Notes under the pieces: generated by a model | Told to the model about the DNA's origin: nothing | Database searches by the model: none | What the model saw: only the letters and a program-made list of their open reading frames with translations | From: Methylosinus sp. H3A | Lineage (GTDB): Bacteria > Pseudomonadota > Alphaproteobacteria > Rhizobiales > Beijerinckiaceae | Reading direction: 5' to 3' | Length of the DNA: 64,000 nucleotides | Assembly (NCBI RefSeq): GCF_015709455.1 | Contig: NZ_JADNQW010000005.1 | Location: forward strand, 4,112,001 to 4,176,000 | Shown: in pieces, positions 19,817 through 29,278 of the stretch | How the letters are laid out: each line of letters opens with the position of its first letter | How positions within the stretch are numbered: the stretch's first letter is position 1 | Made by a program: the position numbers and the translations under genes

Positions 19817-21235
19817 TTACCGGGGCGCTTCGGTTTCGGCCGAGAATTTCGTTCGTATCGCCTCGACGATTCGCGACATGCGCGAACCATTCGAGCCCTT
19901 GACCATGACGGCGTCGCCGGGCGCGATCGCCCAGAGCGCGGCTTCCTCGAGCTCGGCGGCGTTGGCGCGATGCGCGCCGCGCATATGCTCCGGCGCGGCG
20001 TAGAACAGCCGCGCCATCAGCGGGCCGGCGGTGAAGAGAAGATCGACGCCCGCGGCCTCGAGGTCCGCTGCGAGGCCCGCATGCAATTCCGCCGCGCTTG
20101 GCCCCAGCTCGAGCATGTCGCCGAGCACGGCGACGCGCCGCCGCGCGCTCCTCTCCGCGCCGAGCAGCTCGAAGGCCGCGCGCATGGAAGTGGGATTGGC
20201 GTTATAGCTCTCGTCGATGAGCGTGAAACTCCCGCCGCCGATCGAGAAGCTCTCGCGCCGACCGCGCCCTTTGGGCGGGGTGAAATCGGCGAGCGTTGCG
20301 GCCGCCTGCTCGAGATCTATGTCGAAGATATGGGCGATCGTCAGCACGGCGAGCGAATTCACCGCGAAATGACGCCCCGGCGCGCCGATGCGATAACGCA
20401 GGCGGCGGCCGAAAATCTCCGCCTCTGCGAGCTGCTCCTCCGCGTCATAAGAGAGGAGCCGCGCCTGCGCGCCCTCGCTCTGGCCGAAGGAGAAGACATG
20501 CGCGGCCTTGGAGGCGGCGGCGCCTTCGAGCAGCGCCTCATAGCTGTCGTCGTCGCGATTGATGATGGCGACGCCGCCTTCGACCAGTCCTGAGAAAATC
20601 TCGGCCTTGGCGGCGGCGATGGCCTCGAGCGAATCGAAATGCTCGAGATGCACCGGCGCGACGCGCGTCACCACGGCGACATGCGGCGAGACGAGGGGCG
20701 CCAGCGAAGCGATCTCGCCCGCGTGATTCATGCCGACCTCGAAGAGGCCGAAGCGCGTCGACGCCGGCATGCGCGCGAGCGACAGCGGCACGCCCCATTG
20801 ATTATTGTAGGAGGCGGCCGAAGCATGCGTCTCGCCGAAGCGCGAGAACAAGGTCTTCGCCATATCCTTGGTCGAGGTCTTGCCGACCGAGCCGGTGATG
20901 GCGGCGACATAGGCGGAGGAGCGCTCGCGCGCGCGGGCGCCGAGGCTCTCCAGCGACTCCTGCACGTCGCGCACGACATAGAGCGGCGAAAGGTCGCGAA
21001 ACGCGCTCGCATGGGCGTCGTCGACGACAGCGCCTGCGGCGCCGCGCTCGAAGGCCAGGCGCACGAACTCATGCCCGTCGCGCGCCTCGCCCTTGATCGC
21101 GAAGAAGAGATCGCCCGGCGCCAGCGTGCGCGTGTCGATGGAGACGCCGGTGACGTCGCGCGGCAGGCCGCCGCTGATGCGCGCGCGCAGCGCGCCGATC
21201 AGCCCCAGACCCGTCCATAGCGCTTGCTGTTTCAT
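19817..21235 (-). CDS. murF: UDP-MurNAc-tripeptide--D-alanyl-D-alanine ligase MurF
   Basis: MurF adds D-Ala-D-Ala to the UDP-MurNAc tripeptide, completing the pentapeptide. The N-terminal region contains VSIDTRTLAPGDLFFAI, the ATP loop is ITGSVGKTSTKDM, then NNQWGVPLSL, EVGMNHAGEI and DESYNANPTSMRAAF. At 472 residues it is normal length. It overlaps murE by 4 bp. Confidence 0.98.
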   Translation of the reverse strand: MKQQALWTGLGLIGALRARISGGLPRDVTGVSIDTRTLAPGDLFFAIKGEARDGHEFVRLAFERGAAGAVVDDAHASAFRDLSPLYVVRDVQESLESLGARARERSSAYVAAITGSVGKTSTKDMAKTLFSRFGETHASAASYNNQWGVPLSLARMPASTRFGLFEVGMNHAGEIASLAPLVSPHVAVVTRVAPVHLEHFDSLEAIAAAKAEIFSGLVEGGVAIINRDDDSYEALLEGAAASKAAHVFSFGQSEGAQARLLSYDAEEQLAEAEIFGRRLRYRIGAPGRHFAVNSLAVLTIAHIFDIDLEQAAATLADFTPPKGRGRRESFSIGGGSFTLIDESYNANPTSMRAAFELLGAERSARRRVAVLGDMLELGPSAAELHAGLAADLEAAGVDLLFTAGPLMARLFYAAPEHMRGAHRANAAELEEAALWAIAPGDAVMVKGSNGSRMSRIVEAIRTKFSAETEAPR

Positions 21236-22686
21236 TCGATCCCACCCTGCAAGGCCGCCTCGACCGCCGCCCGGTCGGAGAACGGCAGGATCTGATCGCC
21301 GACGATCTGGCCCGTTTCATGGCCCTTTCCGGCGACGACCAGCGCATCGCCCTCGCGCAGCCAGGAGACCGCCTCGCGGATCGCCGCGGCGCGATCGCCG
21401 ATCTCGTGAATCTCCGCCCGCCCGGCGCCGCGCGCGGCCGCGAGAATGGCGGCGCGGATCGTCGCCGGCTCCTCGCTGCGCGGATTGTCGTCGGTCACGA
21501 CGACGACATCCGCCGCGCGCGCCGCGATCTCGCCCATCAGCGGGCGCTTGCCTCTGTCGCGATCACCGCCGGCGCCGAAGACGACGACGAGCCGCCCTTT
21601 CGCCAGCGGCCGCAGCGCGGCGAGCACCTTGTCCAGCGCGTCGGGCTTATGGGCGTAATCGACGAAGACCGGCGCACCGTGGCGCGCGCCGACGAATTCG
21701 AGCCGCCCCGGCGCGCCGCGCAATTTTTCGAGCGCCGTGAAGACTTGCGCCGGCTGCTCGCCGCAGGAGATCGCCATGCCGGCGGCGACCAGCGCATTGG
21801 AAACCTGAAAAGCGCCGGCGAGCGGCAGAGCGACGTCGAATTCTTCGCCGGCGTGGCGAAGGCGCAATTGCGAGCCGAGCGCATTCGCCTCCACCGCGAG
21901 AAGCGAAATGGCGCTTCCCGTCTCGCCGACGCCGAAGATCGTAAGTCCACGCTTCTCGCATATATCGATCACGCGCGCGGCGACGGAACTGTCGGCGTCG
22001 ATCACCGCCGTTTGTCCCGGCGCGAGCAGAGTGTCGAACAAGCGCATCTTGGCTGCGAAATACTCCTCGAGATCGCGGTGATGATCGAGATGATCGCGCG
22101 AGAAATTGGTGAAGGCGCCGACAGAGAGCCGCACGCCGTCGAGGCGACGCTGGTCTATGCCGAGAGACGAGGCCTCGATGGCGAGCCGCGTGACGCCGCG
22201 CGCGGCGAGCGCGTCCAAGGTCTGATGCAGCGCCACCGGCCCCGGCGTCGTCAGCGAGCCGTAATGCGCGCCATTTTTGTCGATTACGCCGATCGTGCCG
22301 AGCGAGGCGGCGTCGCGTCCGAGCGCGATCCAGATCTGGCGTAGGAAATCGACGACCGAGCTCTTGCCGCTCGTGCCCGTCACCGCCGCGACGATCTCCG
22401 GCTGACGCGCAAAAAGCTTCGCCGCCGCATGGGCGAGCGCGGCGCGCACATCCGCGACGACGACGAGCGGCAATTCGACCTCCGCCGCGCGCGGCGCGAC
22501 GATGACGCGCGCGCCGCGCGCCTTCGCGTCAGAAGCGTAAGCGAGACCGTCGCCGGCGAAGCCCGGCACGGCGAAGAAAGCATAGCCTTCGCGCACGTCG
22601 CGGCTGTCGGCCGTGACACCGGCGATCTCTAGATCACCGAGCCCCGCCGCTTGCGCTTCGCCGAGAAGGTCGGAAAATCGCATCAA
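21232..22686 (-). CDS. murE: UDP-MurNAc-L-Ala-D-Glu--meso-DAP ligase MurE
   Basis: MurE adds the third stem-peptide residue. The ATP loop is VTGTSGKSSVVDF and the substrate motif is DDNPRSEEP. In this family DNPR marks enzymes that use meso-diaminopimelate, as expected for a Gram-negative. The VTADSRDVREGYAFFAV segment is the N-terminal UDP-binding part. Length is 484 residues. ATGA overlaps occur with ftsI upstream and murF downstream. Confidence 0.97.
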   Translation of the reverse strand: MMRFSDLLGEAQAAGLGDLEIAGVTADSRDVREGYAFFAVPGFAGDGLAYASDAKARGARVIVAPRAAEVELPLVVVADVRAALAHAAAKLFARQPEIVAAVTGTSGKSSVVDFLRQIWIALGRDAASLGTIGVIDKNGAHYGSLTTPGPVALHQTLDALAARGVTRLAIEASSLGIDQRRLDGVRLSVGAFTNFSRDHLDHHRDLEEYFAAKMRLFDTLLAPGQTAVIDADSSVAARVIDICEKRGLTIFGVGETGSAISLLAVEANALGSQLRLRHAGEEFDVALPLAGAFQVSNALVAAGMAISCGEQPAQVFTALEKLRGAPGRLEFVGARHGAPVFVDYAHKPDALDKVLAALRPLAKGRLVVVFGAGGDRDRGKRPLMGEIAARAADVVVVTDDNPRSEEPATIRAAILAAARGAGRAEIHEIGDRAAAIREAVSWLREGDALVVAGKGHETGQIVGDQILPFSDRAAVEAALQGGIE

Positions 22687-24434
22687 TGCCCTCCCCCGCC
22701 ATGGGCGGGAATATTGGCCATGCCGTAGCCGAGCCGGGCGAGCAGCGGGAAGGGCTGCGTCGGCGGGTCGAAGCGCGGCGGCAGGCCGAGCAGCGGGCCG
22801 ACGCGCTCGATGATCTGCGCCGTCACCTGGCCCGAGTTATAGGCGGCCGTGGCGTAGCCTCCGGTCTCCGGCAGGCCCTGCGGCTCGTCCATTATGGTGA
22901 GGAACAGATACTTCGGTTTGTCGGAAGGCGCCACCGCCATGAAAGTGGTGAAGAGGCGGGTCTTGGAATAGTGGCCGCCGACCACCTTCTCCGCCGTGCC
23001 GGTCTTGCCGCCCACATAATAGCCGTTGATATTGACCTTCTTGGCCGTGCCGATCTCGGCGTTGAGCCGCATGAGATAGCGCATCGCCTCGCTCGTCTCG
23101 GGCTTGACCACTTGCACGGCGTCCTTCTTGGCCTCCTCCTCGCTGCGCTTCAGAAAGGTCGGCGCCATCAGATAGCCGCCGTTCATCAGCGCGGAGACGG
23201 CCATCATCGCCTGCAGCGGCGCGACGGCGAGGCCGTGGCCGAAGGCGATGGTCATGGTGTTGAGCTCGCCCCAGCTCCTCGGCACGATCGGCTCGGCGCT
23301 CTCGGGCAGCTCCGTTCGCATGCGCGTGAGCTGGCCCATCTTGCGCAAAAAGGCCTTGTGGCGCTCGACGCCCTGGCCCATGGCCATGCGCGCCGTGCCG
23401 ATGTTCGACGAATAGGTGAACACTTCCGGCACGGTGAGCGCGCGGTTTTGCGCGTGATAATCATGGATGCGGAAACGGCCGAAGCTCAAGGCGCCGCGCG
23501 CGTCGAGACGCGAGTTGAGATTGACCTTGCCGGAGTCGAGCGCCATGGCGATGGTCAGCGCCTTGAAGGTGGAGCCCATCTCATAGACGCCGACATTCAT
23601 GCGATTGATATAGCTCAGATCACGCATGTCCGGCGGCTTGTTCGGATCATAATCCGGCAGCGAGGCGAGCGCGATCACCTCGCCGGTGTTGACGTCCATG
23701 ATCGCCGCGGCGCCGGCCTTGGCCTTGTAATGGGCGACGCCTTTCTCGAGCTCGTCGCGCACGGCGTGCGTCGCCTTTATGTCGAGCGACAGAGCGATCG
23801 GCTTCAACTCCTCGGGCGTGAGGCTGAAGCCCGCGTCATGGAGATCGGCGAGACCCTGCCCGTCGATATATTTCTCTATGCCGGCGATGCCGGCATTGTC
23901 GATATTCACATAGCCGAGCACATGCGCGGCGGCCGGGCCATTGGGATAGACGCGCTTGTTCTCCGGCACGAGGCCGACGCCCGGCAGGCCGAGATGAAAC
24001 ACCTCGTCGCGCTGCTTGGGCGTCACCTCGCGCTTCACCCAGACGAAGCCCTTGCGCGAGGCGAGACGCTCGCGCAAGTCGCGCGCGTCGACATTGGGCA
24101 GCACCGCGGTGAGCAGCTCCGTCGCCTCGTCCTTGTCGATGAGACGGCGCGGCTCGGCGAAGACCGACATGGTCTTCACGTCTGTCGCCAAAATCTCACC
24201 GTTGCGGTCGAGCACATCCGGCCGCGACGCCGCGATGGATTCGCCGGAGGCGCGACGCATCGTCGTCGGATCGGGCTTGAAGCCGATGATGACGAGCCGC
24301 GCGCCTATGCCGACATAAAGGCAGCAGAAGCCGGCGGCGACGAGGCGCATGCGCCTCCCGGTCTTGCCGAGCGAGGTGGCGAACAGCCCGCGCAGGCCCG
24401 GCTTCGCGCGCTTCACTTTGTCGGCGGTCGTCAT
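22683..24434 (-). CDS. ftsI: Septal transpeptidase FtsI (PBP3)
   Basis: FtsI is the class B penicillin-binding protein that crosslinks septal peptidoglycan. One transmembrane segment near residues 30-50 (LVAAGFCCLYVGIGARLVII) is followed by the pedestal domain and the transpeptidase domain. The active-site triad of motifs is visible: STFK (in GSTFKALT), SSN (in YSSNIGTARM) and KTG (in VGGKTGTAEK). The ATG at 24434 overlaps ftsL by 4 bp and gives 583 residues. Confidence 0.97.
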   Translation of the reverse strand: MTTADKVKRAKPGLRGLFATSLGKTGRRMRLVAAGFCCLYVGIGARLVIIGFKPDPTTMRRASGESIAASRPDVLDRNGEILATDVKTMSVFAEPRRLIDKDEATELLTAVLPNVDARDLRERLASRKGFVWVKREVTPKQRDEVFHLGLPGVGLVPENKRVYPNGPAAAHVLGYVNIDNAGIAGIEKYIDGQGLADLHDAGFSLTPEELKPIALSLDIKATHAVRDELEKGVAHYKAKAGAAAIMDVNTGEVIALASLPDYDPNKPPDMRDLSYINRMNVGVYEMGSTFKALTIAMALDSGKVNLNSRLDARGALSFGRFRIHDYHAQNRALTVPEVFTYSSNIGTARMAMGQGVERHKAFLRKMGQLTRMRTELPESAEPIVPRSWGELNTMTIAFGHGLAVAPLQAMMAVSALMNGGYLMAPTFLKRSEEEAKKDAVQVVKPETSEAMRYLMRLNAEIGTAKKVNINGYYVGGKTGTAEKVVGGHYSKTRLFTTFMAVAPSDKPKYLFLTIMDEPQGLPETGGYATAAYNSGQVTAQIIERVGPLLGLPPRFDPPTQPFPLLARLGYGMANIPAHGGGGH

Positions 24435-24817
24435 CGCGGCTTTCCTTTCGGCGTCGTCGGCGCCTCGATCGCGGCGGGCGTCGTCGCCGCGCCGCCGAGG
24501 CCGAGCGCATCCAGCTTGCGGCCGATCGAATCTATGCGCTCGGGCTTTTCGGGCAGCGATTGCGCCGTCGCGATCTGCGTGACGGCGACCGCCTTCAGAT
24601 CGAGATATTTGTCGGCGAGCTCCTGCACGCGCTCGGGGCGCGTCATGAAGGCCCATTCGGCGCGCAACACGGCGATGGCGTCGCGCTCGCTCTTGGCCTC
24701 GCGCTTCATCTTGTTGATCTGCTCGGCGCGCAGCATCGTCTGATATTTGATCGAATAGGCGTAGAAGCCCGAGCCGATCAGCGCGAGAATGGCGACGACA
24801 TTGAGAAAGCGCAGCAT
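24431..24817 (-). CDS. ftsL: Cell division protein FtsL
   Basis: FtsL is a small bitopic divisome protein that forms a complex with FtsB and FtsQ. The 128-residue protein has one N-terminal transmembrane segment (VVAILALIGSGFYAYSI), then a heptad-rich stretch (RAEQINKMKREAKSERDAIA) consistent with a coiled coil, then RPERVQELADKYLDL. The C-terminus is Pro/Ala-rich. The identification rests on both this pattern and the position between rsmH and ftsI. Its ATG shares one base with the rsmH stop. Confidence 0.92.
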   Translation of the reverse strand: MLRFLNVVAILALIGSGFYAYSIKYQTMLRAEQINKMKREAKSERDAIAVLRAEWAFMTRPERVQELADKYLDLKAVAVTQIATAQSLPEKPERIDSIGRKLDALGLGGAATTPAAIEAPTTPKGKPR

Positions 24818-25827
24818 CAGCGTCTCCCTTTCACGCGTTCCGGCAGGCGGGCGAGGCGCGCGAGCGTCTCGTCGATCGCGCGCGCCGGCGCCTCGCTGCG
24901 CGTCGCAAAACGCAGCTTGGCGGAGCGCGCGCGCGGATTTGTGGCGATCTCCCGTTGCGAAGGCGTCACCGGCTGGCGTCCTTCATTGGTGAAAGTCCGC
25001 GGCGGCGGAACCGGCTCGCCCGGCAGGAGGCGCGAGCGCGTCTCGCCGCGCCCCGAGCGCTCGGCCAGGAACTGTTTCACGATGCGGTCCTCGAGCGAAT
25101 GAAAAGTGACGACGGCGAGCCGTCCGCCCGGCTTCAGCACGCGCTCCGCGCCGGCGAGCGCGGCGACCAATTCTCCGAGCTCGTCATTGACGGCGATGCG
25201 TAGCGCCTGAAAGCTCTTCGTCGCCGGGTGAATGTCGCCGGGCTTTCCCGGCGCCGCGCGCTCGATGATCTGCGCCAGCGCGCGCGTCGTCTCTATGCGG
25301 CCCTGCTCGCGCGCCTTGACGATGGCGCGGGCGATGCGACGCGAGGCGCGCTCCTCGCCGTAGTGATACAAAATATCGGCGAGCGCCTCTTCCTCCGCCT
25401 CGGCGATAATGTCGGCGGCGCTCACTCCGCGCCCCTCCATGCGCATGTCGAGCGGCCCGTCGTTGCGGAAGGAGAAGCCGCGCGCCGCCTCGTCGAATTG
25501 CATGGAGGAGACGCCTATATCGGCGACGACGCCATCGAGCGGCGCCAGCCCCATGCGCTCGGCGACCTGCGCCAGCTCGGAGAAGCGCGCCTCCACCAGC
25601 GTCAGCCGCCCGCCCGCCGCCTCCACCAGCGCATAGCCGTTGCGGATGGCGGTCGGATCGCGATCGAGCGCCAGCACGCGCGTGTCCGCATGCGCGAGCA
25701 GCGCGCGCGTGTAGCCGCCCGCGCCGAAAGTGGCGTCGAGATAGACGCCGCCCGCCTGCGGCGCGAGGGCGGCGACCGCCTCCTCGAGCAGCACGGGAAC
25801 ATGCCGCTCAGCGCCGCTCGCCGTCAT
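24817..25827 (-). CDS. rsmH: 16S rRNA (cytosine-1402-N4)-methyltransferase RsmH
   Basis: RsmH (MraW) methylates C1402 of 16S rRNA using S-adenosylmethionine. [13 protein letters not shown] opens the protein, [16 protein letters not shown] is the SAM-binding loop, and [28 protein letters not shown] and [15 protein letters not shown] are family motifs. The ATG at 25827 has a strong GAGAGGTGAG ribosome site and gives 336 residues. It is the first recognisable gene of the dcw cluster; mraZ, which usually precedes it, is not found upstream. Confidence 0.97.
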   Translation of the reverse strand: MTASGAERHVPVLLEEAVAALAPQAGGVYLDATFGAGGYTRALLAHADTRVLALDRDPTAIRNGYALVEAAGGRLTLVEARFSELAQVAERMGLAPLDGVVADIGVSSMQFDEAARGFSFRNDGPLDMRMEGRGVSAADIIAEAEEEALADILYHYGEERASRRIARAIVKAREQGRIETTRALAQIIERAAPGKPGDIHPATKSFQALRIAVNDELGELVAALAGAERVLKPGGRLAVVTFHSLEDRIVKQFLAERSGRGETRSRLLPGEPVPPPRTFTNEGRQPVTPSQREIATNPRARSAKLRFATRSEAPARAIDETLARLARLPERVKGRR

Positions 25828-26240
25828 CTCACCTCTCCGTCCGATCCGAAAATTGCGCCGCCCGGCCGGGCCGCGTCTGTCCGACGCGCCCCCCAGAGCG
25901 GATATTTGGCGTCGGCGCGCCCGCCTGCCGAGCCCGTGCGGGCGCGAAGACGCGCCAGCGCGCCCGCGCGGCCGGCCCGCCTTATTCCCGAAAGACGTGT
26001 CATCGCTCTGAACAACAACGCATATCATGAAAGACCACGGACGACGGAGACGGCGCGGGCGGCGCGACGCTTGCGATCATTAGGCGTCGTCAGGGTTAAG
26101 AGAGCGTTGACGCGGGCGCCGGTCCGACGAAAGCCGTTAGCCATGGGCTCTACGCGCCGCGCCGATTTCGGTCTACTATCCCTGCGGCCGCGTTCGCGCT
26201 CGCCTATTGCGACGAATTCTTTTTCGACGAGGACATTGCG
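25828..26240. other. Intergenic region ahead of rsmH and the LuxR-like gene
   Basis: This 413-bp divergent gap should hold the promoter for the dcw cluster (minus) and for the LuxR-like gene (plus). I searched both strands for an MraZ-like gene and saw none. A very GC-rich stretch at about 25900-25985 can form hairpins. GAGG at about 26229-26232 serves the plus-strand gene. No confident promoter boxes were found. Confidence 0.5.
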
Positions 26241-27379
26241 ATGGACATAGAGAAGCTCGCCCTTTTTTCCGCCGCCGTGGGCAAGATCTACGACGCTGCC
26301 CTCACGCCTTCGGCGTGGCCGCAGGCGCTGGAGGCGATCAAGGCGCTGCTGGAGACCCGCACAGTGGCGCTGATCTCCTACGATATTCTCGACCGCACCC
26401 CGCCCTGGGACTGGCATGTCGGCTATGATCCAGAGTTCACGCGCCTCTATTTCGAGAAATATTACATCCAAAATCCCTTCACCGACGAAGTCGCCCGGCT
26501 GGGCGCCGGCGAGATGGGCAATTCCGCGAGCCGGGACGATTATGGCGCGCTGCTCGAGACGGAGTTCTACAAGGGCTGGATGGAGCCGCAGGGCTATGTC
26601 GACGGCGCCGTGCTCTGCGTCGACAAGGCGCTGCGCACGCTGTCGACCATCGTCCTGGTGCGCGACGATACGCGCGGCGTCTTCGACGAGGAGGCCATGG
26701 CGATTCTCGCTCTGCTCTATCCGCATATCCGCCGCGCCGTTCTGATCGGCCGCGTGCTGGGCGAGGCGGAGGCGCGCGCCGAATCCCTCTCCGCCGTGCT
26801 GGACAGTCTCGCTTCCGGCGTCTTCCTGCTGACGCAAAAAGGCGGCGTCGCGCAGGCCAACGCCGCCGGCCTCGCCATGCTGGAGCCCGGCGGCCCGGCG
26901 AAAAACGTCAATGGCCGGCTCGACCTCGCCGAGGATGACGCCAATCGCGCCCTGCGCCGCGCGCTCGGCGGATCGGCTCAGCCGTCCGAGCTCGGCGGTC
27001 AGGGCGTCGCCATTCCCATCGACGTCCCCGGCGGCGAGTTCATGGCGCATCTGTGCTGCCGCTGGACGCCGAGCGCCGCAGCGCCGTCGCGGCGGGCGCT
27101 GAGGCGGCTTTCATCCTCTTCCTGCGCAAGCTCGATCCCACGGGCGCCGCGGCGGCGGCGGAGGTGGCGCGGCGCTTCGGCCTGACGCCGCAGGAGACGC
27201 GCGTGCTGCGCGCCGTGGTCGATCTCGGCGGCGTGCCGCTGGCCGCCGAAATTTTGGGCGTCGCCATCAGCACCGTACGCACCCATGTCACCAATATTTT
27301 CGACAAGACCGGCGTGCGCAGCCAGGCCGGTCTCGTCCGCGTGCTGATGGAGGCGGCCTCGCCCTTCGCGGAGCGGTAA
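26241..27379 (+). pseudogene. LuxR-family regulator with apparent frameshift
   Basis: The first frame (from 26241) encodes a ~270-residue sensor-like region starting MDIEKLALFSAAVGKIYDAAL, with a PAS-like stretch near 185-225. The second frame (from about 27053) encodes a LuxR-type helix-turn-helix: RFGLTPQETRVLRAVVDLGG, then AAEILGVAISTVRTHVTNIF and DKTGVRSQAGLVR. The two parts belong together but change frame between 27050 and 27053, right after GEFMAH. As read, the DNA-binding domain is lost. This is either a decayed gene or a sequencing or assembly indel; no slippery site for programmed frameshifting is apparent. The stop of the joined gene is at 27377-27379. It sits divergent from the dcw cluster, with no obvious target. 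Confidence 0.8.
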
Positions 27380-27387
27380 GGAGAATT

Positions 27388-27784
<397 letters not shown>

Positions 27785-28055
27785 GGAGGGAATAGGGAGC
27801 CCGGAGGGGAAGGTCAAGCCGGGTCCAGAAACCGCGAGCCGATGCGCCCCGGGGCGGCCGGTGTCAGTAGAATCCCTGACAAATCCGCGGCCTACAGGCC
27901 TCTGCGGCGCCGCGCCGCGCGCCTTTTGGGGGAAAAGAGGGGTCGCCCGCTTGCATGCGACACGACCCTCACGGCAAAAAGGACTATCGTCCGGCCAGTC
28001 GGACCATTGGCGCAAGAGCGCCGCAGCGGAGCGAAAGTCGAGGTTGGCGACAGCG
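27785..28055. other. Gap between rnpB and ketoacyl synthase
   Basis: This 271-bp stretch lies upstream of both rnpB (minus) and the ketoacyl synthase gene (plus), so it should hold both promoters. No confident promoter boxes, hairpin or small gene were recognised in it. Confidence 0.4.
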
Positions 28056-29273
28056 GTGAAACAAGATGCGAGACGTGTCGTGGTCGCGGGCATGGGCGCC
28101 GTCTCGGCCGCCGGCGTCGGGGCGCAGCCTCTTTGGGAGGCGGCGCGCGACGGCCGCTGCCAGGTCCGCCCGCTGAAGCTCGCGCGCCCCTATGGCGGGC
28201 GCATCAAGATCGCCGCGCAACCGCCCGATTTCGATCCCCTCGCCTATCTCGAGCCCGAGATTCTGCCCTATTGCGACCCCTTCACCCAATATGCGGTCGT
28301 CGCCGCCGACGAGGCGATGGCGCAGGCGGGCTTCGGCCGCAAGGACATCGGCGGGCCGCGAACGGCCGTCGTCATCGGCTCCGGCATAGGCGGAGCCAAA
28401 ACGATCGACGACGAGGCCCATAAGGAATATCAGACCCATGAGCGCGCCGATCCGCTGACCGTGCCGCGTCTCATCCCCAGCGCCGCGCCGACGATGCTCG
28501 GCATGCGCTATTCCTGCAACGGGCCGACCTTCACCATCGCCAGCGCCTGCTCCTCCGCGAGCCAGGCGATCGGCGTCGGCCTGCAGATGATCCGCTCCGG
28601 CGCGGCCGATCGCGCCATCGTCGGCGGGGCGGAGGCGGCCGTCATCAATGGCTCGCTGCGCTCCTGGGAGGCGCTGCGCGTGCTGACGCCCGATTGCTGC
28701 CGGCCCTTCTCGGCCGGACGCAACGGCATAGTGCTCGGCGAGGGCGCCGCGATCTTCGTGCTGGAGACGGCCGAGCTGGCCCGCGCGCGGGGCCACGAGC
28801 CTTTGTGCGAGCTCGCCGGCTATGGCACGACGAGCGACGCCTTCGATCCGCTGCGGCCCAATGTCGAAGGGCCCTCCGCCGCCATGCGGCAGGCGCTCGA
28901 GGACGCCGGGCTCGGGCCCGACGACATCGACTATCTCAACGCGCATGGCACCGGCACCCACGCCAATGACATCACCGAGTCGGAGGCGATTTTGCGCGTC
29001 TTCGGCGAGCGCGGCGCGCGTCTGCCGGTCTCCTCCACCAAGCCGATCCACGGCCATGCGCTGGGCTCCTCCGGCGCGCTCGAGCTCGCCATCACCATTT
29101 TCGCGCTGCGCGCCCAACTCGCCCCGCCGACGATCCACTTCAAGGGGCCGGACCCCAAATGCCCGATCGACCCCGTGCCGCATGAGGCGCGCCGCGTGCC
29201 GATCCGCGCGGCCATGTCGAATTCCTTCGCCTTCGGCGGCATCAACGCGGTGCTGGTGGTGCGGCGGGCGTGA
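28056..29273 (+). CDS. Beta-ketoacyl-ACP synthase (KAS II/FabF-like)
   Basis: The enzyme condenses malonyl-ACP with acyl-ACP. The protein starts KQDARRVVVAGMGAVSAAG and carries the Cys-His-His triad of condensing enzymes: cysteine in IASACSSASQAIG, histidine in NAHGTGTHAND, histidine in IHGHALGSSGA. The end SNSFAFGGINAVLVV is typical. A GTG at 28056 gives 405 residues, with GAGG about 12 nt upstream; TTG 28044 is an alternative. It stands alone, with no acpP or fabG neighbour, so it may be a specialised KAS (NodE-like or for secondary lipid synthesis) and not the housekeeping FabF. Confidence 0.88.
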   Translation: MKQDARRVVVAGMGAVSAAGVGAQPLWEAARDGRCQVRPLKLARPYGGRIKIAAQPPDFDPLAYLEPEILPYCDPFTQYAVVAADEAMAQAGFGRKDIGGPRTAVVIGSGIGGAKTIDDEAHKEYQTHERADPLTVPRLIPSAAPTMLGMRYSCNGPTFTIASACSSASQAIGVGLQMIRSGAADRAIVGGAEAAVINGSLRSWEALRVLTPDCCRPFSAGRNGIVLGEGAAIFVLETAELARARGHEPLCELAGYGTTSDAFDPLRPNVEGPSAAMRQALEDAGLGPDDIDYLNAHGTGTHANDITESEAILRVFGERGARLPVSSTKPIHGHALGSSGALELAITIFALRAQLAPPTIHFKGPDPKCPIDPVPHEARRVPIRAAMSNSFAFGGINAVLVVRRA

Positions 29274-29278
29274 CGCCG

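Noticed and set aside
18227..20593. 788-codon plus-strand frame opposite murD, mraY and murF
   Set aside because: The minus-strand genes here are certain, and the antisense product is Arg/Asp/Gly-rich without any recognisable domain.
27040..27060. Programmed frameshift in the LuxR-type gene
   Set aside because: No slippery heptamer or following pseudoknot-like stem is evident at the switch point; decay or sequencing error is more likely.
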